Positions 46,401 to 54,457 of a stretch of 64,000 nt of DNA are shown here, piece by piece. A program made the position numbers and the translations under genes. The notes below the pieces were generated by a model. The model did no database searches. It was not told the origin of the DNA and saw only the letters and a list, made by a program, of their open reading frames with translations. The DNA lies in the NCBI GenBank assembly GCA_020635195.1, contig JACKAG010000005.1, forward strand, positions 1-64,000, given 5' to 3'. The stretch is from Deltaproteobacteria bacterium. GTDB taxonomy: Bacteria > Bdellovibrionota_B > Oligoflexia > Oligoflexales > Bog-1112. Within the stretch, counting starts at the first letter, position 1, and each line of letters begins with the position of its first letter.

Positions 46401-49400
46401 CTGACAGAAAACCCCATCTGGCGCACTCAGCACCTGCTGGTCCTGGAAAGCGTCCGGGGCGACATCTGGAAAAAAAGCAGACAACGCTCCGGACAGATTC
46501 GCAGCATGGAGCAGAAGATTTTGCTGCTGCGATTCCTGCGAGACGACGGCATCAAACGTGAGGATAAAGAGGAGGCCTGGTACGCACAGGAACTCGCCTA
46601 TGCCCTGAACCAGCTTGGATTTCTTCAGCTTGACGCAGGGCATTACCAGAAAGCAGCAGAACATTTTCAGGAGGCATCGGATTTTTCTGAACTCATGTAC
46701 GAAGATCGCAGCAAAACCCCACCACCCGTCTGGCTTGCCAACCTTTTCAGTCTCGCACGGGTCCAGCTGAAACGCTGGAAGGCTGGTGCTCTGCCTCAGA
46801 AGGAGCTGTCCCTGCTGAAAGAACGCCTCCGCAAAGAAAGTGCCCCATGGATCAGGAGCCTTTCTGAAGAAGCGACACAGGATATTCCATCTGCCCGGAC
46901 AGCACAGCTCCCCAATGGACACAAGAATATCCCGGACTATATCCCGGAGCTCTTATCACTCTATGGAATGGTTTTGTTAACATCTCCTGACAGTAGGCGA
47001 GAGGGAAGCCAGTCTCTGGCTATGTCATTTGAGATGGTTTCTGCCAGCTCCGGTAAAAAGCCACTTCCTCTTCTGGCAGAATCCTGGCTCAACTCTGATC
47101 CGACACCAGCAGCCAGAAACAGAAAACAAGCCTCTGCTTCTGCCCGGCAGCTCAGGAAGGGAATCACACGAAACCCTCTTATGATTCTGAAGTACCTCAT
47201 TGCTGAGCAGCTCTGGGAGGATGCCTGGAGCAACGCAGAAACGCTTGTAGAGGCAGGACTGACCCTGCCAGAGCCCACAGACCGGATGCTACTCCGGGAT
47301 ATCTACGAGGCCCGTGTTTCACCAGAAATGGCCACCGGTTTTTCCAGAGCATTTCAGGCATTTTCTGACTACCGGCGCCTGCGAGATAAAGAGCTCTTCA
47401 ACCGGATTTTCCCATCGATTCAGCAGAAAGGTCCTCCCCAGGAATGGAAGAACCCCCTCTCAAAAGAAAAAACCGTAGAGGCACTGCGCTCCATCATGAA
47501 TCCCGGGGATATGATGCTAAGCGCCCACTACTTTCGGAAGCAAAAGCAATGGCAGTTTTTATGGCTCTCCACAAAGGCAGAGGGAATTCATAGTTCTGCT
47601 GTCGTTCACTCAGAAGATGCCTCTGTCATCATCCGGCAACTTTCTTCCAGACTCGCAGCTCCCCTGAAAGAAATCCAGCGCCTTTATATCATCCCGTCAG
47701 ATGAGGCATGGGACTTAGCCTGGGAAACCCTGGAAAGTCCCACTCATGATCTGCGCATCAGCTATCTGCCATCATATGATGCCCTCCCCACAAGGGCAGA
47801 AAATCAGGCAAAGCCGGACCTGATGACCGTCAGTGATGATCCCTCATGGCTTCTCACAGCATCTGCTTCCTTCATGGCAGCTGCCAGACTACTCATCGCT
47901 GAGAGATCAGAAGAAGCCAGACTGCCTGGATTTCTTGCTCATATCAGCCATAGGTACCTGACTCAACAGCCCTTACAGCTGAAACGGCTGAACGGAACGG
48001 ATCTTTCCTGGAGGCAGACACTTTATTCCTCTGCCAGCCTGAATCCGGATCAGATCAGACAGATGGAGCTGCCCGAACTTTCGGAGATCATATTCACCCA
48101 GCTAGAAATCGATGATGACACAAGCCTGAGCCATGATCTTCCGGAGCACTGGCAGACTCTCTGGTACAGCTTCCATGCTGCAGGAGCGTCACGCGTTCTG
48201 ATTCCCTGGACAAAAGAGAGAAAACAGCCTGTCCCTCATCTGAAATTGCCCACAGAACTTGCCGGAAAGCTTTCCCCGGCATCTGTCCTTCAAAAGCATC
48301 AGCAAAAGGTGAGGATGATCGGACCGTTCTCCCCCTTAGCTTCCGGGGAAGAACAGACAGAGAATGCGGAAGAACTCGCTGATATCGCTTTTGAAGAAGC
48401 GGAAGAAGCTGCATCAGCCGGAGACTATAACGCAGCAGCAAGACAATGGCTCAGATATCTCTGGTACATCAGAAAAACAGAAGAAGAGACAGGAAGCGGC
48501 TACCGGGAAGGTCTTTCGAGACTGGCCATTAATTTCTACATGGCAGGATGGTACCAGGAAGCATTGCAGGTCCAGTCTCTGATCATCAGTCTGAACAAAA
48601 ATGATCCGGATGCAGCTGATCCCGGAAGGACCGTGATGAACGCTGCAAACTTTGCGTTACTGGCAGAAGAACACGATGATGCCACTCAGCTTTTAAAGAA
48701 AGCTGAGGTGATCTTTACAGAAGAGGATGATCAGGAGGCTCTGACGGAGCTGTGGAGAGTCCGGGGCATCCTCTATGACCGGACGGGAGACTATCCTGCC
48801 TCTGTCCGGGCCTATCTGAAATCCGCAGACTTCGCAGGAGAAGAAGGAGCCGCTGCGGCCTATCGTTCTGCCGGAAGCATCTATCAGCTGCGCCTTAATG
48901 AATTTGATAAAGCCCTGGATTATTTTCATCAGGCATCTGATCTTTACGCAAAAGATCAGAATATAAAGGATCTGATTACAGTATTAAGTGAAGAAGCGGC
49001 GACGTATATTTCTCTTGGGCAGGCCACACGGGCCCTTGCGATTCTTGAAGAAGCCCTGAAAAAAATTCCGGAAGAAGGGCAGCATGAGCTGCGTATCCGG
49101 ATATTACAGGGGCTGGGAATTGCGGCCTTCCGGGCAGGCCGACTTAATCAGGTTCTGGAAATCCTCACAGAAGTCAACAGACTCATCGAAGCTCTTCCCG
49201 GGCAAAGTCAGAAAGACATTCTTATGAAATCTGGCTTTACGATCGATCGTATGAATTTGCAGGGAATGCTTGCTGCAAAGAATCAGAATTTTAAAGAAGC
49301 CTTCCGTTTGTTTTCTCAAGCCCTTAAAATGGCAAAACAGCATAAGATGTCCGCAAAAGAAGCCTTTCTTCTTAACAACTATGGTTTCTGGCTCAGGGAA

Positions 49401-51236
49401 AGCGGAGATGCCGGAAAATCTCTGGAATATTTCAGAAAGGCCTTTCATATCGATCGTCTGGCAAAGATCAGAAAAGATATGGCCTTCGATCTCAGAAATA
49501 TGGGCCTAAGTGAACTGGTTCTTGATTACAGGAAAAATGCAGAAAATCACCTCAGAGAATCCCTTGAAATCAGCCAGCAGATGGGAATCCTTTACAATCT
49601 GATTTATTGCCATTTTGGTCTTGGGGATTTATACCGGAAACAGAAACTCTATCCCAAAGCTCTTGAGCATTTCCGGAAAGCCGGAACACTTGCAACAGGA
49701 GCTGGCCTTGAGGATTTTATGTGGAAATCCCTTGCCGCAAGATCTCTGGTCGAGCGTGATATGGGAGAAAAAGAAAAAGCAGTACATACGGCTATGAAAA
49801 GTATTGAATTGATTGAATCCCTGAGTCCTGGATTACAGTCCGGATCATCTGTTACAGGACTTTCCTCCGAAAGAGGAGTTCAGGAAGTTTACGACGAACT
49901 TGTCTTCATGCTGGTGGAGAAAAAAGAATATGAGCTTGCTCTGGATATCAGCGAGCGGTCAAAAAAACGATTTTTAACGGACAGCCTTGGAGCAGGAAAA
50001 CAGAGATTCGCACAGACAGAATCCTCTGTATTATTCTCAGAACTCAAAAATGATCTTGGAACCCTTCAGCTTCTGAATATCCGCAAAAGAAAAGAGCCAG
50101 AAGGGGCAGAACGAAAAAAAACAGAAGCTGCATTTGAGTCCTTAAAAAAGATGATTCACAATAAAATGACCCAGCTCAGAAAAAGTGATCCACAAGCCTG
50201 GAAACTTTTCCGGGTCAGCAAAACAGATTTCCATCAGGTCAGACAGGCGTTGGCTCCCAACATGGCTCTGCTGAATTATCATATAACAAAAAATGCGATC
50301 TTTCTCTGGCTACTCAGAAAAGAAGGGATCACCTTCCGACGCATCGATACGAGTCGACAGCAGCTGCACAAGATGCTCTCTGATTATCAAGAAATTATTG
50401 AGAACTATTCTGCAACAGGACAGCTGAGCCGTCAGTTAGGAGAGATTCTGATCGCTCCTGTTACAAAGGAATTATCCGGAATCCGGCTGATTGGCATGAT
50501 TCCCCATGGCCCGTTACAGCAGTTATCATTTGCCAGCCTGACTCATCAGGGAGAATGGTTATCCTCTCAGGCTGGTTTATTTTATCTTGAGTTACTGGAA
50601 GACTTTCTGAAAGAAAAGGCAGCCCCATCGAGACTCATGAAGCAAAATGCCAAAATTTTTGCCATGGCAAACCCTGAAACAGAAGGTCTGTCTCAGATTT
50701 CTTTTGCTCAAAAAGAAGTGGAAGCTATCGCCAGAAGCTTTCCAAACACCACAATCTATCATGGAAAACAGGCAAAGAAATCTATCCTTTTGCGGGAAGG
50801 GCACAGAGCTGATATTCTGCATCTTGCCGTGCATGGCCGTTTTTCCGGGACAGAGAGCAGGCAACATGCACTATATTTCTCAGGGAAAACAGATCCTTCA
50901 GCAAAACTCAGTCCATCTGAAATTTTCAGTTCCGGATTGAACCCTTATCTGGTGACACTGTCTGCATGTGAGTCCGGCAAACAGGAGTCACAGGGAGCAG
51001 GTGGCTTTCTTAGTTTCTCCAGGGCTTTTTATTACAGTGGAGCCAGGATGCTTTTATCAGCTTTATGGCGTCTGGACGACATTTCAACAGCTGTGCTAAT
51101 GAAGCGATTTTACCGAGAACTCTCACGAGGAACAGCTCCCTGGGAGGCTCTGAGCCGAGCACAGACTGTCGTCCGTCGATATTTTCCTCACCCTGCCTTC
51201 TGGGCCGCATTCAGGCTCAGCGGAGCATATCTCTGA
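43380..51236 (+). CDS. giant lipoprotein: TolB-like propeller, TPRs and C-terminal CHAT protease domain
   Basis: The 2618-residue protein begins with a lipoprotein signal and lipobox LISC (Cys27; Ala at +2 predicts outer-membrane sorting if E. coli rules apply). Residues ~40-340 hold PD40/WD40-like repeats (SPDGKKILFVSRR, FPDGKRFVFVAGR, FSDDGRYIVFTR), related to the TolB propeller. Residues ~380-1350 and ~1650-2220 are mostly TPR. The C-terminal CHAT domain (about 2300-2618) is a separase/caspase-like peptidase with His2485 in HLAVHG and Cys2530 in LSACESG, plus GARMLLSALW. A region at ~1375-1620 looks like a second, inactive CHAT-like domain. AGGAG lies eleven bases before the start, inside the DUF1318 gene. 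Substrate unknown. Confidence 0.9.
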   Translation: MKHKSGSGKQLRNREFLLLPILFLISCASGGQQPPSGNISAEKERVFFTEPGQLTAGTALTFSADLSAKGDFIVYTSDRQGNLDIWTKRSSGGFARPLTWHASDDKGPAISPDGKKILFVSRRLDAAGDIVLMPILKGRKSEENIQVFPHEGYEDSDPAWFPDGKRFVFVAGRNGKKPQLMISDTDSGEIQALDEALGVQPAVFPDGERIIFVADGALKVYHSTENRISQLTEGGLVQDASPAFSDDGRYIVFTRYADDTNQDGQLNADDHPTIWIMSTDRQNPSLPLESFHMMPLSSAKFSSWKPVVRHQKVWFSKQTGSAMNLFFIPSDGQASPPDNLEEMKEKLSLLSHDDDKIYYLRRSASAFFIKGRHDDAGEAALSELMFYANHGKEAEAGWLRKKIQAAFPDFTWLQSLADLVMLELRLNVALKNGRRQLPQMPPSFTPQITETEPDRVHCYQQLLRGKILTAHDRISEAAALFESISDHCSRHTEILAEASFQRGRLLAQLSGSESAISAMLLLTRNLPGEKNAVTKAARLAVQLTEENKQNKIAALHLLREQAKGLPLLPAMAHLRIGELFASQGKEIVAANEYRVMIEQYPESPEVLLQAATQLSSILQHSGRLREASAVMQTLYQQLREKGPEYREQGRKLLRDVLGRRGYQLLLEHDKKAALENFRLLLTIDPGSYVAVKGLLRIQSQEADPEADKKRLAALCLPPEPTPAQRLYFEGLKSSWDVSEHLSPSENLQRLDDSILSFEQARDLDDQAAAIHQALGWAYQQKAWWIRQDEERGGMASVLGAGWNQLQLGSLAELNFDIRVLNPFREEDPDWLESAIDSWLAAAALAPEGSLEQVQISQNLANAYYEKNLFQQALRYFVMRIQNIRSVPAESTASEALLWQRAGRTAWQVEENDLSINFFRRSTALWQQSGQQEQLLKTQDSLALSLRSGGYIQEAANLYEAMLTLPPEELIRENRVRLLLSLSQCYQKMEQRQKALDTLNSAEELLKTLTENPIWRTQHLLVLESVRGDIWKKSRQRSGQIRSMEQKILLLRFLRDDGIKREDKEEAWYAQELAYALNQLGFLQLDAGHYQKAAEHFQEASDFSELMYEDRSKTPPPVWLANLFSLARVQLKRWKAGALPQKELSLLKERLRKESAPWIRSLSEEATQDIPSARTAQLPNGHKNIPDYIPELLSLYGMVLLTSPDSRREGSQSLAMSFEMVSASSGKKPLPLLAESWLNSDPTPAARNRKQASASARQLRKGITRNPLMILKYLIAEQLWEDAWSNAETLVEAGLTLPEPTDRMLLRDIYEARVSPEMATGFSRAFQAFSDYRRLRDKELFNRIFPSIQQKGPPQEWKNPLSKEKTVEALRSIMNPGDMMLSAHYFRKQKQWQFLWLSTKAEGIHSSAVVHSEDASVIIRQLSSRLAAPLKEIQRLYIIPSDEAWDLAWETLESPTHDLRISYLPSYDALPTRAENQAKPDLMTVSDDPSWLLTASASFMAAARLLIAERSEEARLPGFLAHISHRYLTQQPLQLKRLNGTDLSWRQTLYSSASLNPDQIRQMELPELSEIIFTQLEIDDDTSLSHDLPEHWQTLWYSFHAAGASRVLIPWTKERKQPVPHLKLPTELAGKLSPASVLQKHQQKVRMIGPFSPLASGEEQTENAEELADIAFEEAEEAASAGDYNAAARQWLRYLWYIRKTEEETGSGYREGLSRLAINFYMAGWYQEALQVQSLIISLNKNDPDAADPGRTVMNAANFALLAEEHDDATQLLKKAEVIFTEEDDQEALTELWRVRGILYDRTGDYPASVRAYLKSADFAGEEGAAAAYRSAGSIYQLRLNEFDKALDYFHQASDLYAKDQNIKDLITVLSEEAATYISLGQATRALAILEEALKKIPEEGQHELRIRILQGLGIAAFRAGRLNQVLEILTEVNRLIEALPGQSQKDILMKSGFTIDRMNLQGMLAAKNQNFKEAFRLFSQALKMAKQHKMSAKEAFLLNNYGFWLRESGDAGKSLEYFRKAFHIDRLAKIRKDMAFDLRNMGLSELVLDYRKNAENHLRESLEISQQMGILYNLIYCHFGLGDLYRKQKLYPKALEHFRKAGTLATGAGLEDFMWKSLAARSLVERDMGEKEKAVHTAMKSIELIESLSPGLQSGSSVTGLSSERGVQEVYDELVFMLVEKKEYELALDISERSKKRFLTDSLGAGKQRFAQTESSVLFSELKNDLGTLQLLNIRKRKEPEGAERKKTEAAFESLKKMIHNKMTQLRKSDPQAWKLFRVSKTDFHQVRQALAPNMALLNYHITKNAIFLWLLRKEGITFRRIDTSRQQLHKMLSDYQEIIENYSATGQLSRQLGEILIAPVTKELSGIRLIGMIPHGPLQQLSFASLTHQGEWLSSQAGLFYLELLEDFLKEKAAPSRLMKQNAKIFAMANPETEGLSQISFAQKEVEAIARSFPNTTIYHGKQAKKSILLREGHRADILHLAVHGRFSGTESRQHALYFSGKTDPSAKLSPSEIFSSGLNPYLVTLSACESGKQESQGAGGFLSFSRAFYYSGARMLLSALWRLDDISTAVLMKRFYRELSRGTAPWEALSRAQTVVRRYFPHPAFWAAFRLSGAYL

Positions 51237-51558
51237 TCATCCTGGCATCTCACAAGCCAGAGACTCAGCCCCTTAAGGATTCCGGGATTCAAGGAATACT
51301 TCGGACCAAAAATCACCTTTATTTCTGATACTAAAAAAGATAAGTCCTGGCTGATTCAGATCCAATGACACTTTTTCGTCTACAATCTACAATATAATGA
51401 ATAAAAAACTCTGCTTAATTCGTAGCCGGACACAGAGAAAATCTTGCAGGTCTTACAGATTTTTGTTATTGAATTCGCTTATTTTCTGAACAGTTTTTTA
51501 AAGTTCGGACTTTTTCAGAACATATCAAATCCCCATGAATTCATAAAAAGGTTATGAA
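51237..51558. other. gene-free leader region upstream of the duplicated-repeat exported protein
   Basis: A perfect TATAAT at 51393-51398 suggests transcription starts near 51405, leaving a leader of about 150 bases. The leader holds a nested hairpin at 51484-51520: outer arms TTCTGAA and TTCAGAA, inner stem AAAGT and ACTTT closed by a TCGG tetraloop. CTGGC/GCCAG right after the CHAT stop is a weak hairpin. No reading frame is convincing. Confidence 0.45.
51484..51520 (+). promoter_or_regulatory. nested leader hairpin with TCGG tetraloop
   Basis: TTCTGAA (51484-51490) pairs with TTCAGAA (51514-51520). Inside, AAAGT (51500-51504) and ACTTT (51509-51513) enclose TCGG. The element ends 38 bases before the start codon of the small exported protein. 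It could stabilise the message or be a thermosensor-like structure; no known riboswitch was recognised. Confidence 0.35.
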
Positions 51559-51933
51559 ATGAAAAGTTTAGCCTTGGTTTTGCCTCTCTTTTTCTACAGT
51601 AGTCTGGCTCCCGGAGCAGAACAGAAAATGGATGATCCACTGGGGATTATGGCATTTTTATTCAAAGACACTGCATGGAAAGCATGCATCCCCACCATCC
51701 GGACGTCGTCTGACAAACTTCCTAAGCCAGAAACAGAACAAGAAATAGATGACCCGCTGGGGATTATGGCATTTTTATTCAAAGATACTGCCTGGAAAGC
51801 ATGCATCCCTGCCATCCAGGCAACAGCATCACAGTTGAGTGACAAGAAGAGCTCTGATGAAAGGGCGAAAAGGGATGTGAGCAAAACCAAAAATCATAAA
51901 ACAGTCCGTTTCTTGTTACCCCCCTCCGCTTAG
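51559..51933 (+). CDS. small exported protein with a duplicated 27-residue unit, unknown family
   Basis: The 124-residue product has a signal peptide (cleavage near APGAE) and then two nearly identical units at residues 21-47 and 60-86. Their shared core is DDPLGIMAFLFKDTAWKACI, each with one Cys, one Trp and a hydrophobic middle. The units are 39 residues apart. A Lys/Ser-rich tail ends in RFLLPPSA. The hydrophobic core could form an amphipathic or membrane-active helix, or a disulfide-linked pair of units. AAAAGG lies seven bases before the start. It could be a secreted peptide precursor, toxin or structural protein. No neighbour is plainly a maturation or export gene. Confidence 0.7.
   Translation: MKSLALVLPLFFYSSLAPGAEQKMDDPLGIMAFLFKDTAWKACIPTIRTSSDKLPKPETEQEIDDPLGIMAFLFKDTAWKACIPAIQATASQLSDKKSSDERAKRDVSKTKNHKTVRFLLPPSA
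51619..51816 (+). repeat. in-frame duplication within the small exported protein gene
   Basis: Two 81-base units (51619-51699 and 51736-51816, period 117 bases) encode the repeat. In the 69-base cores only a few bases differ and nearly all the changes are silent or at the ends, which points to either recent duplication or strong selection on the peptide. Confidence 0.85.
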
Positions 51934-52081
51934 CCGCCATCACGAGAGAGTCGACCTTGCTTATACACAATAAAAGCAAATCTCCTCTGCACAGTCAGGC
52001 AAATTAAAAAGCCAATTCCATTCAGTATATTACAAATAAAATCCATAATCCGGATCAAATTTTCGGAAAAATCCCCGAAAT

Positions 52082-53953
52082 GTGCCAGGTCAGGCTAATA
52101 TCATAAGCCATGAGGATCAGGCATTGGCGGATAGCTACGAAGAAATCATCAGGCAAACCTTTTTAGAAGAAGCCGAGCAAAGCCTTGCCGATATCGAGCA
52201 ATGTATCATCGAAATTGACCGCTATTCGTCCAGAAAAAAGATTTATCCGTCCGAGATATCATCAAACTTCGCAAATCTTTTCCGTCTGGTCCATAATCTA
52301 AAAGGATCTTCCGCAGGCGTGGGCTTTTCGAAAGTCTCAGACTTAAGCCATATCCTGGAAACATTTTTAACCACGATCAAAAACGAAAATTTTCAGATTT
52401 CAGGAGAAACATGCGACTTTATCCTTGAATGTAATGATTTTTTTCGAAAAATGATCGTAAAAATTTCACAAAATCCGGATAGTCAGTTTGATCTGAAATA
52501 TTTTGATAACAAAGCAGAGCAACAATTAAGCTCTATGAAGACGAATATTCCAAGCGATAACAAAACAGAACAAAAGAAAGAACCTGTCGCAGAAATTACA
52601 GAACAGAAGAAAGAACCTGTCGCAGAAATTACAGAACAGAAGAAAGAATCTGTCACAGAGATTGCAGAACAGAAAAAAGAACCTGTCACAGAGATTTATA
52701 ATGACAACAAATTATCCGGAGAACAGACCGTCATGACTGAGCCATCCTCAAGCACCGCCCCTGTTCAGGAACGTGAACAACTCACGAAAGATGAGAGTAT
52801 TCGCGTCAGAATGTATCAGATCGAGCAGCTGAATAATTATGTGGGTGAAATGGTCGTCATGCAAACCGTTCTGAATCAGCAAAAAACAGAATTAAATCAG
52901 GAGCTGCTTTCAAAAGTCATTCCCCAGATGGATAAAACGGTGAAAGAAATTCAGAACCTTTCTCTCGGCCTTCGCATGATTCCCATCAGTCAGCTTTTTA
53001 CAAAAATCCAGAGGGTCTGCCGGGATACCAGCAGAGCTGTCGGAAAAGAGGTGGAATTAACGCTCGAAGGAGAACAGACTGAAGTTGACAAAACCATTAT
53101 TGAAAAAATCAGTGATCCTTTAGTCCATATGGTCCGGAATTCCATTGATCATGGGCTCGAATCAAAAGAAGAACGCCTCAGAATTGGAAAAGAACCGATC
53201 GGACATGTCACGCTCAGATGCTATCACGATGGCGGTCATGTCATCATTGAAGTCTCTGATGACGGCGCAGGACTTAATAAAAAGTTAATTGAAGAAAAAG
53301 CCATCAAAAATAAACTGATCCCCGAAAACCACAACCTGAGAGAAGATGATATTCTTAACCTGATCTTCCATGGTGGTTTTTCGACCAAAGATACAGCTAC
53401 AGATGTCTCAGGCAGGGGGGTCGGAATGGATGTCGTTCTCACAAACATCCAGTCTCTTTCCGGAGAAATCGATATCGCGACCCATCCCGGAAAAGGCAGC
53501 ACATTTAAAATATCCGTGCCTCTCTCTCTGGCTGTCATCGATGGTGTTGTTGCCAATGTAAACACAAACCGATATATTCTTCCGATGTCCCAGGTTTTTG
53601 AATCCGTCAAAATATCTCCTGAAGATCTTGATAAAGCTTCAGGTGTCGGAACTATTTTTAACCTGCGCGGGAAAAATATTCCGGTCATATTTGCCCATGA
53701 AATTCTGAGTGAAAAATCCTCCTCAAAAGAATTTTATACTGCTGTTATTATAAGAAAACATGGTTTTGAACCCTATGCCGTACTGGTGGATGAAATTCTT
53801 AAACAACAGCAGATTGTTGTCAAACCCATTTCAAAAGCACTTAAATTTACACGATCTTTGATTGGTACGGCTATTCTCGGGGACGGGCTTCCTGCTTTTA
53901 TCATCGATCTTTTTGATGTGAGTCAATATGTCAAAGGTTTAGCAAAGAGTTGA
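52082..53953 (+). CDS. cheA: chemotaxis-type histidine kinase CheA
   Basis: CheA phosphorylates itself and its response regulators under control of receptors. The 623-residue protein has an N-terminal HPt domain with phospho-His71 in LVHNLKGSSAGVGF, then a low-complexity linker with four 11-residue repeats (162-205) where the P2 regulator-binding domain would normally be. The dimerisation domain follows (QLNNYVGEMVVMQTVL). The HATPase domain has MVRNSIDHGLES, VSDDGAGL and GRGVGMDVV. A CheW-like domain ends the protein. It starts with GTG and no strong ribosome site. cheW follows at once. Confidence 0.95.
   Translation: MPGQANIISHEDQALADSYEEIIRQTFLEEAEQSLADIEQCIIEIDRYSSRKKIYPSEISSNFANLFRLVHNLKGSSAGVGFSKVSDLSHILETFLTTIKNENFQISGETCDFILECNDFFRKMIVKISQNPDSQFDLKYFDNKAEQQLSSMKTNIPSDNKTEQKKEPVAEITEQKKEPVAEITEQKKESVTEIAEQKKEPVTEIYNDNKLSGEQTVMTEPSSSTAPVQEREQLTKDESIRVRMYQIEQLNNYVGEMVVMQTVLNQQKTELNQELLSKVIPQMDKTVKEIQNLSLGLRMIPISQLFTKIQRVCRDTSRAVGKEVELTLEGEQTEVDKTIIEKISDPLVHMVRNSIDHGLESKEERLRIGKEPIGHVTLRCYHDGGHVIIEVSDDGAGLNKKLIEEKAIKNKLIPENHNLREDDILNLIFHGGFSTKDTATDVSGRGVGMDVVLTNIQSLSGEIDIATHPGKGSTFKISVPLSLAVIDGVVANVNTNRYILPMSQVFESVKISPEDLDKASGVGTIFNLRGKNIPVIFAHEILSEKSSSKEFYTAVIIRKHGFEPYAVLVDEILKQQQIVVKPISKALKFTRSLIGTAILGDGLPAFIIDLFDVSQYVKGLAKS
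52565..52696 (+). repeat. four tandem 33-base repeats coding the CheA linker
   Basis: Four in-frame copies of an 11-codon unit (TEQKKEPVAEI with small changes to ESVTEI, AEQ and PVTEI) run without spacers. They make a charged, flexible linker between the HPt domain and the kinase core. Copy number may vary between strains. Confidence 0.9.
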
Positions 53954-53955
53954 AT

Positions 53956-54444
53956 ATGATTGAATCTTCAAAAACAACAGACACAAAGTCAGAAGACCGC
54001 TTTCTGGAATTCATGATCAGGGATGAGTTTTTTGGAATTCCCCTGCTAGAAATCAGAGAAGTGATCGGCGTCCCGAAAACAATACCGATACCAGGAGCCC
54101 CATCCTGGTATCAGGGAATTATGAATTTACGTGGACAGGTCATCCCTATTATAGACCTCGGGCTCAAACTGGGATCAGGTCATACAGAAAAAACAAATGA
54201 AACTGCTGTCATCATCGTTGAATGCACCTCCGTAACCATCGGAATCATCGTCGATGCAGTCAAAAAAGTCATCACAGCAACTGAAAAAACAATACAGAAA
54301 AACCAGAGTCAGAATACAAAAAAAGATCTGAAAATTGATGGTGTTTTCAGAAATGGAGAACAGATGACTCTGATTCTTAACATTGAGAAATCATTAAATC
54401 TGGACGATATCGTTAACGCTACTCCTGGTAGCACTTTAATATAG
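53956..54444 (+). CDS. cheW: chemotaxis coupling protein CheW
   Basis: CheW couples the transducer to CheA. The start is set at the ATG at 53956, three bases after the cheA stop and preceded by AAGAG; an in-frame TTG at 53950 is the alternative. The 162-residue product has the family pattern FLEFMIRDEFFGIPLLEIRE, then IPIPGAPSWYQGIMNLRGQVIPIIDL and a C-terminal strand region. The end is slightly extended (KSLNLDDIVN). Confidence 0.96.
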   Translation: MIESSKTTDTKSEDRFLEFMIRDEFFGIPLLEIREVIGVPKTIPIPGAPSWYQGIMNLRGQVIPIIDLGLKLGSGHTEKTNETAVIIVECTSVTIGIIVDAVKKVITATEKTIQKNQSQNTKKDLKIDGVFRNGEQMTLILNIEKSLNLDDIVNATPGSTLI

Positions 54445-54457
54445 GAATGGGACTGCG

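Noticed and set aside
52565..52696. CRISPR-like regular repeat
   Set aside because: The 33-base units are contiguous, have no spacers, stay in frame and code part of CheA.
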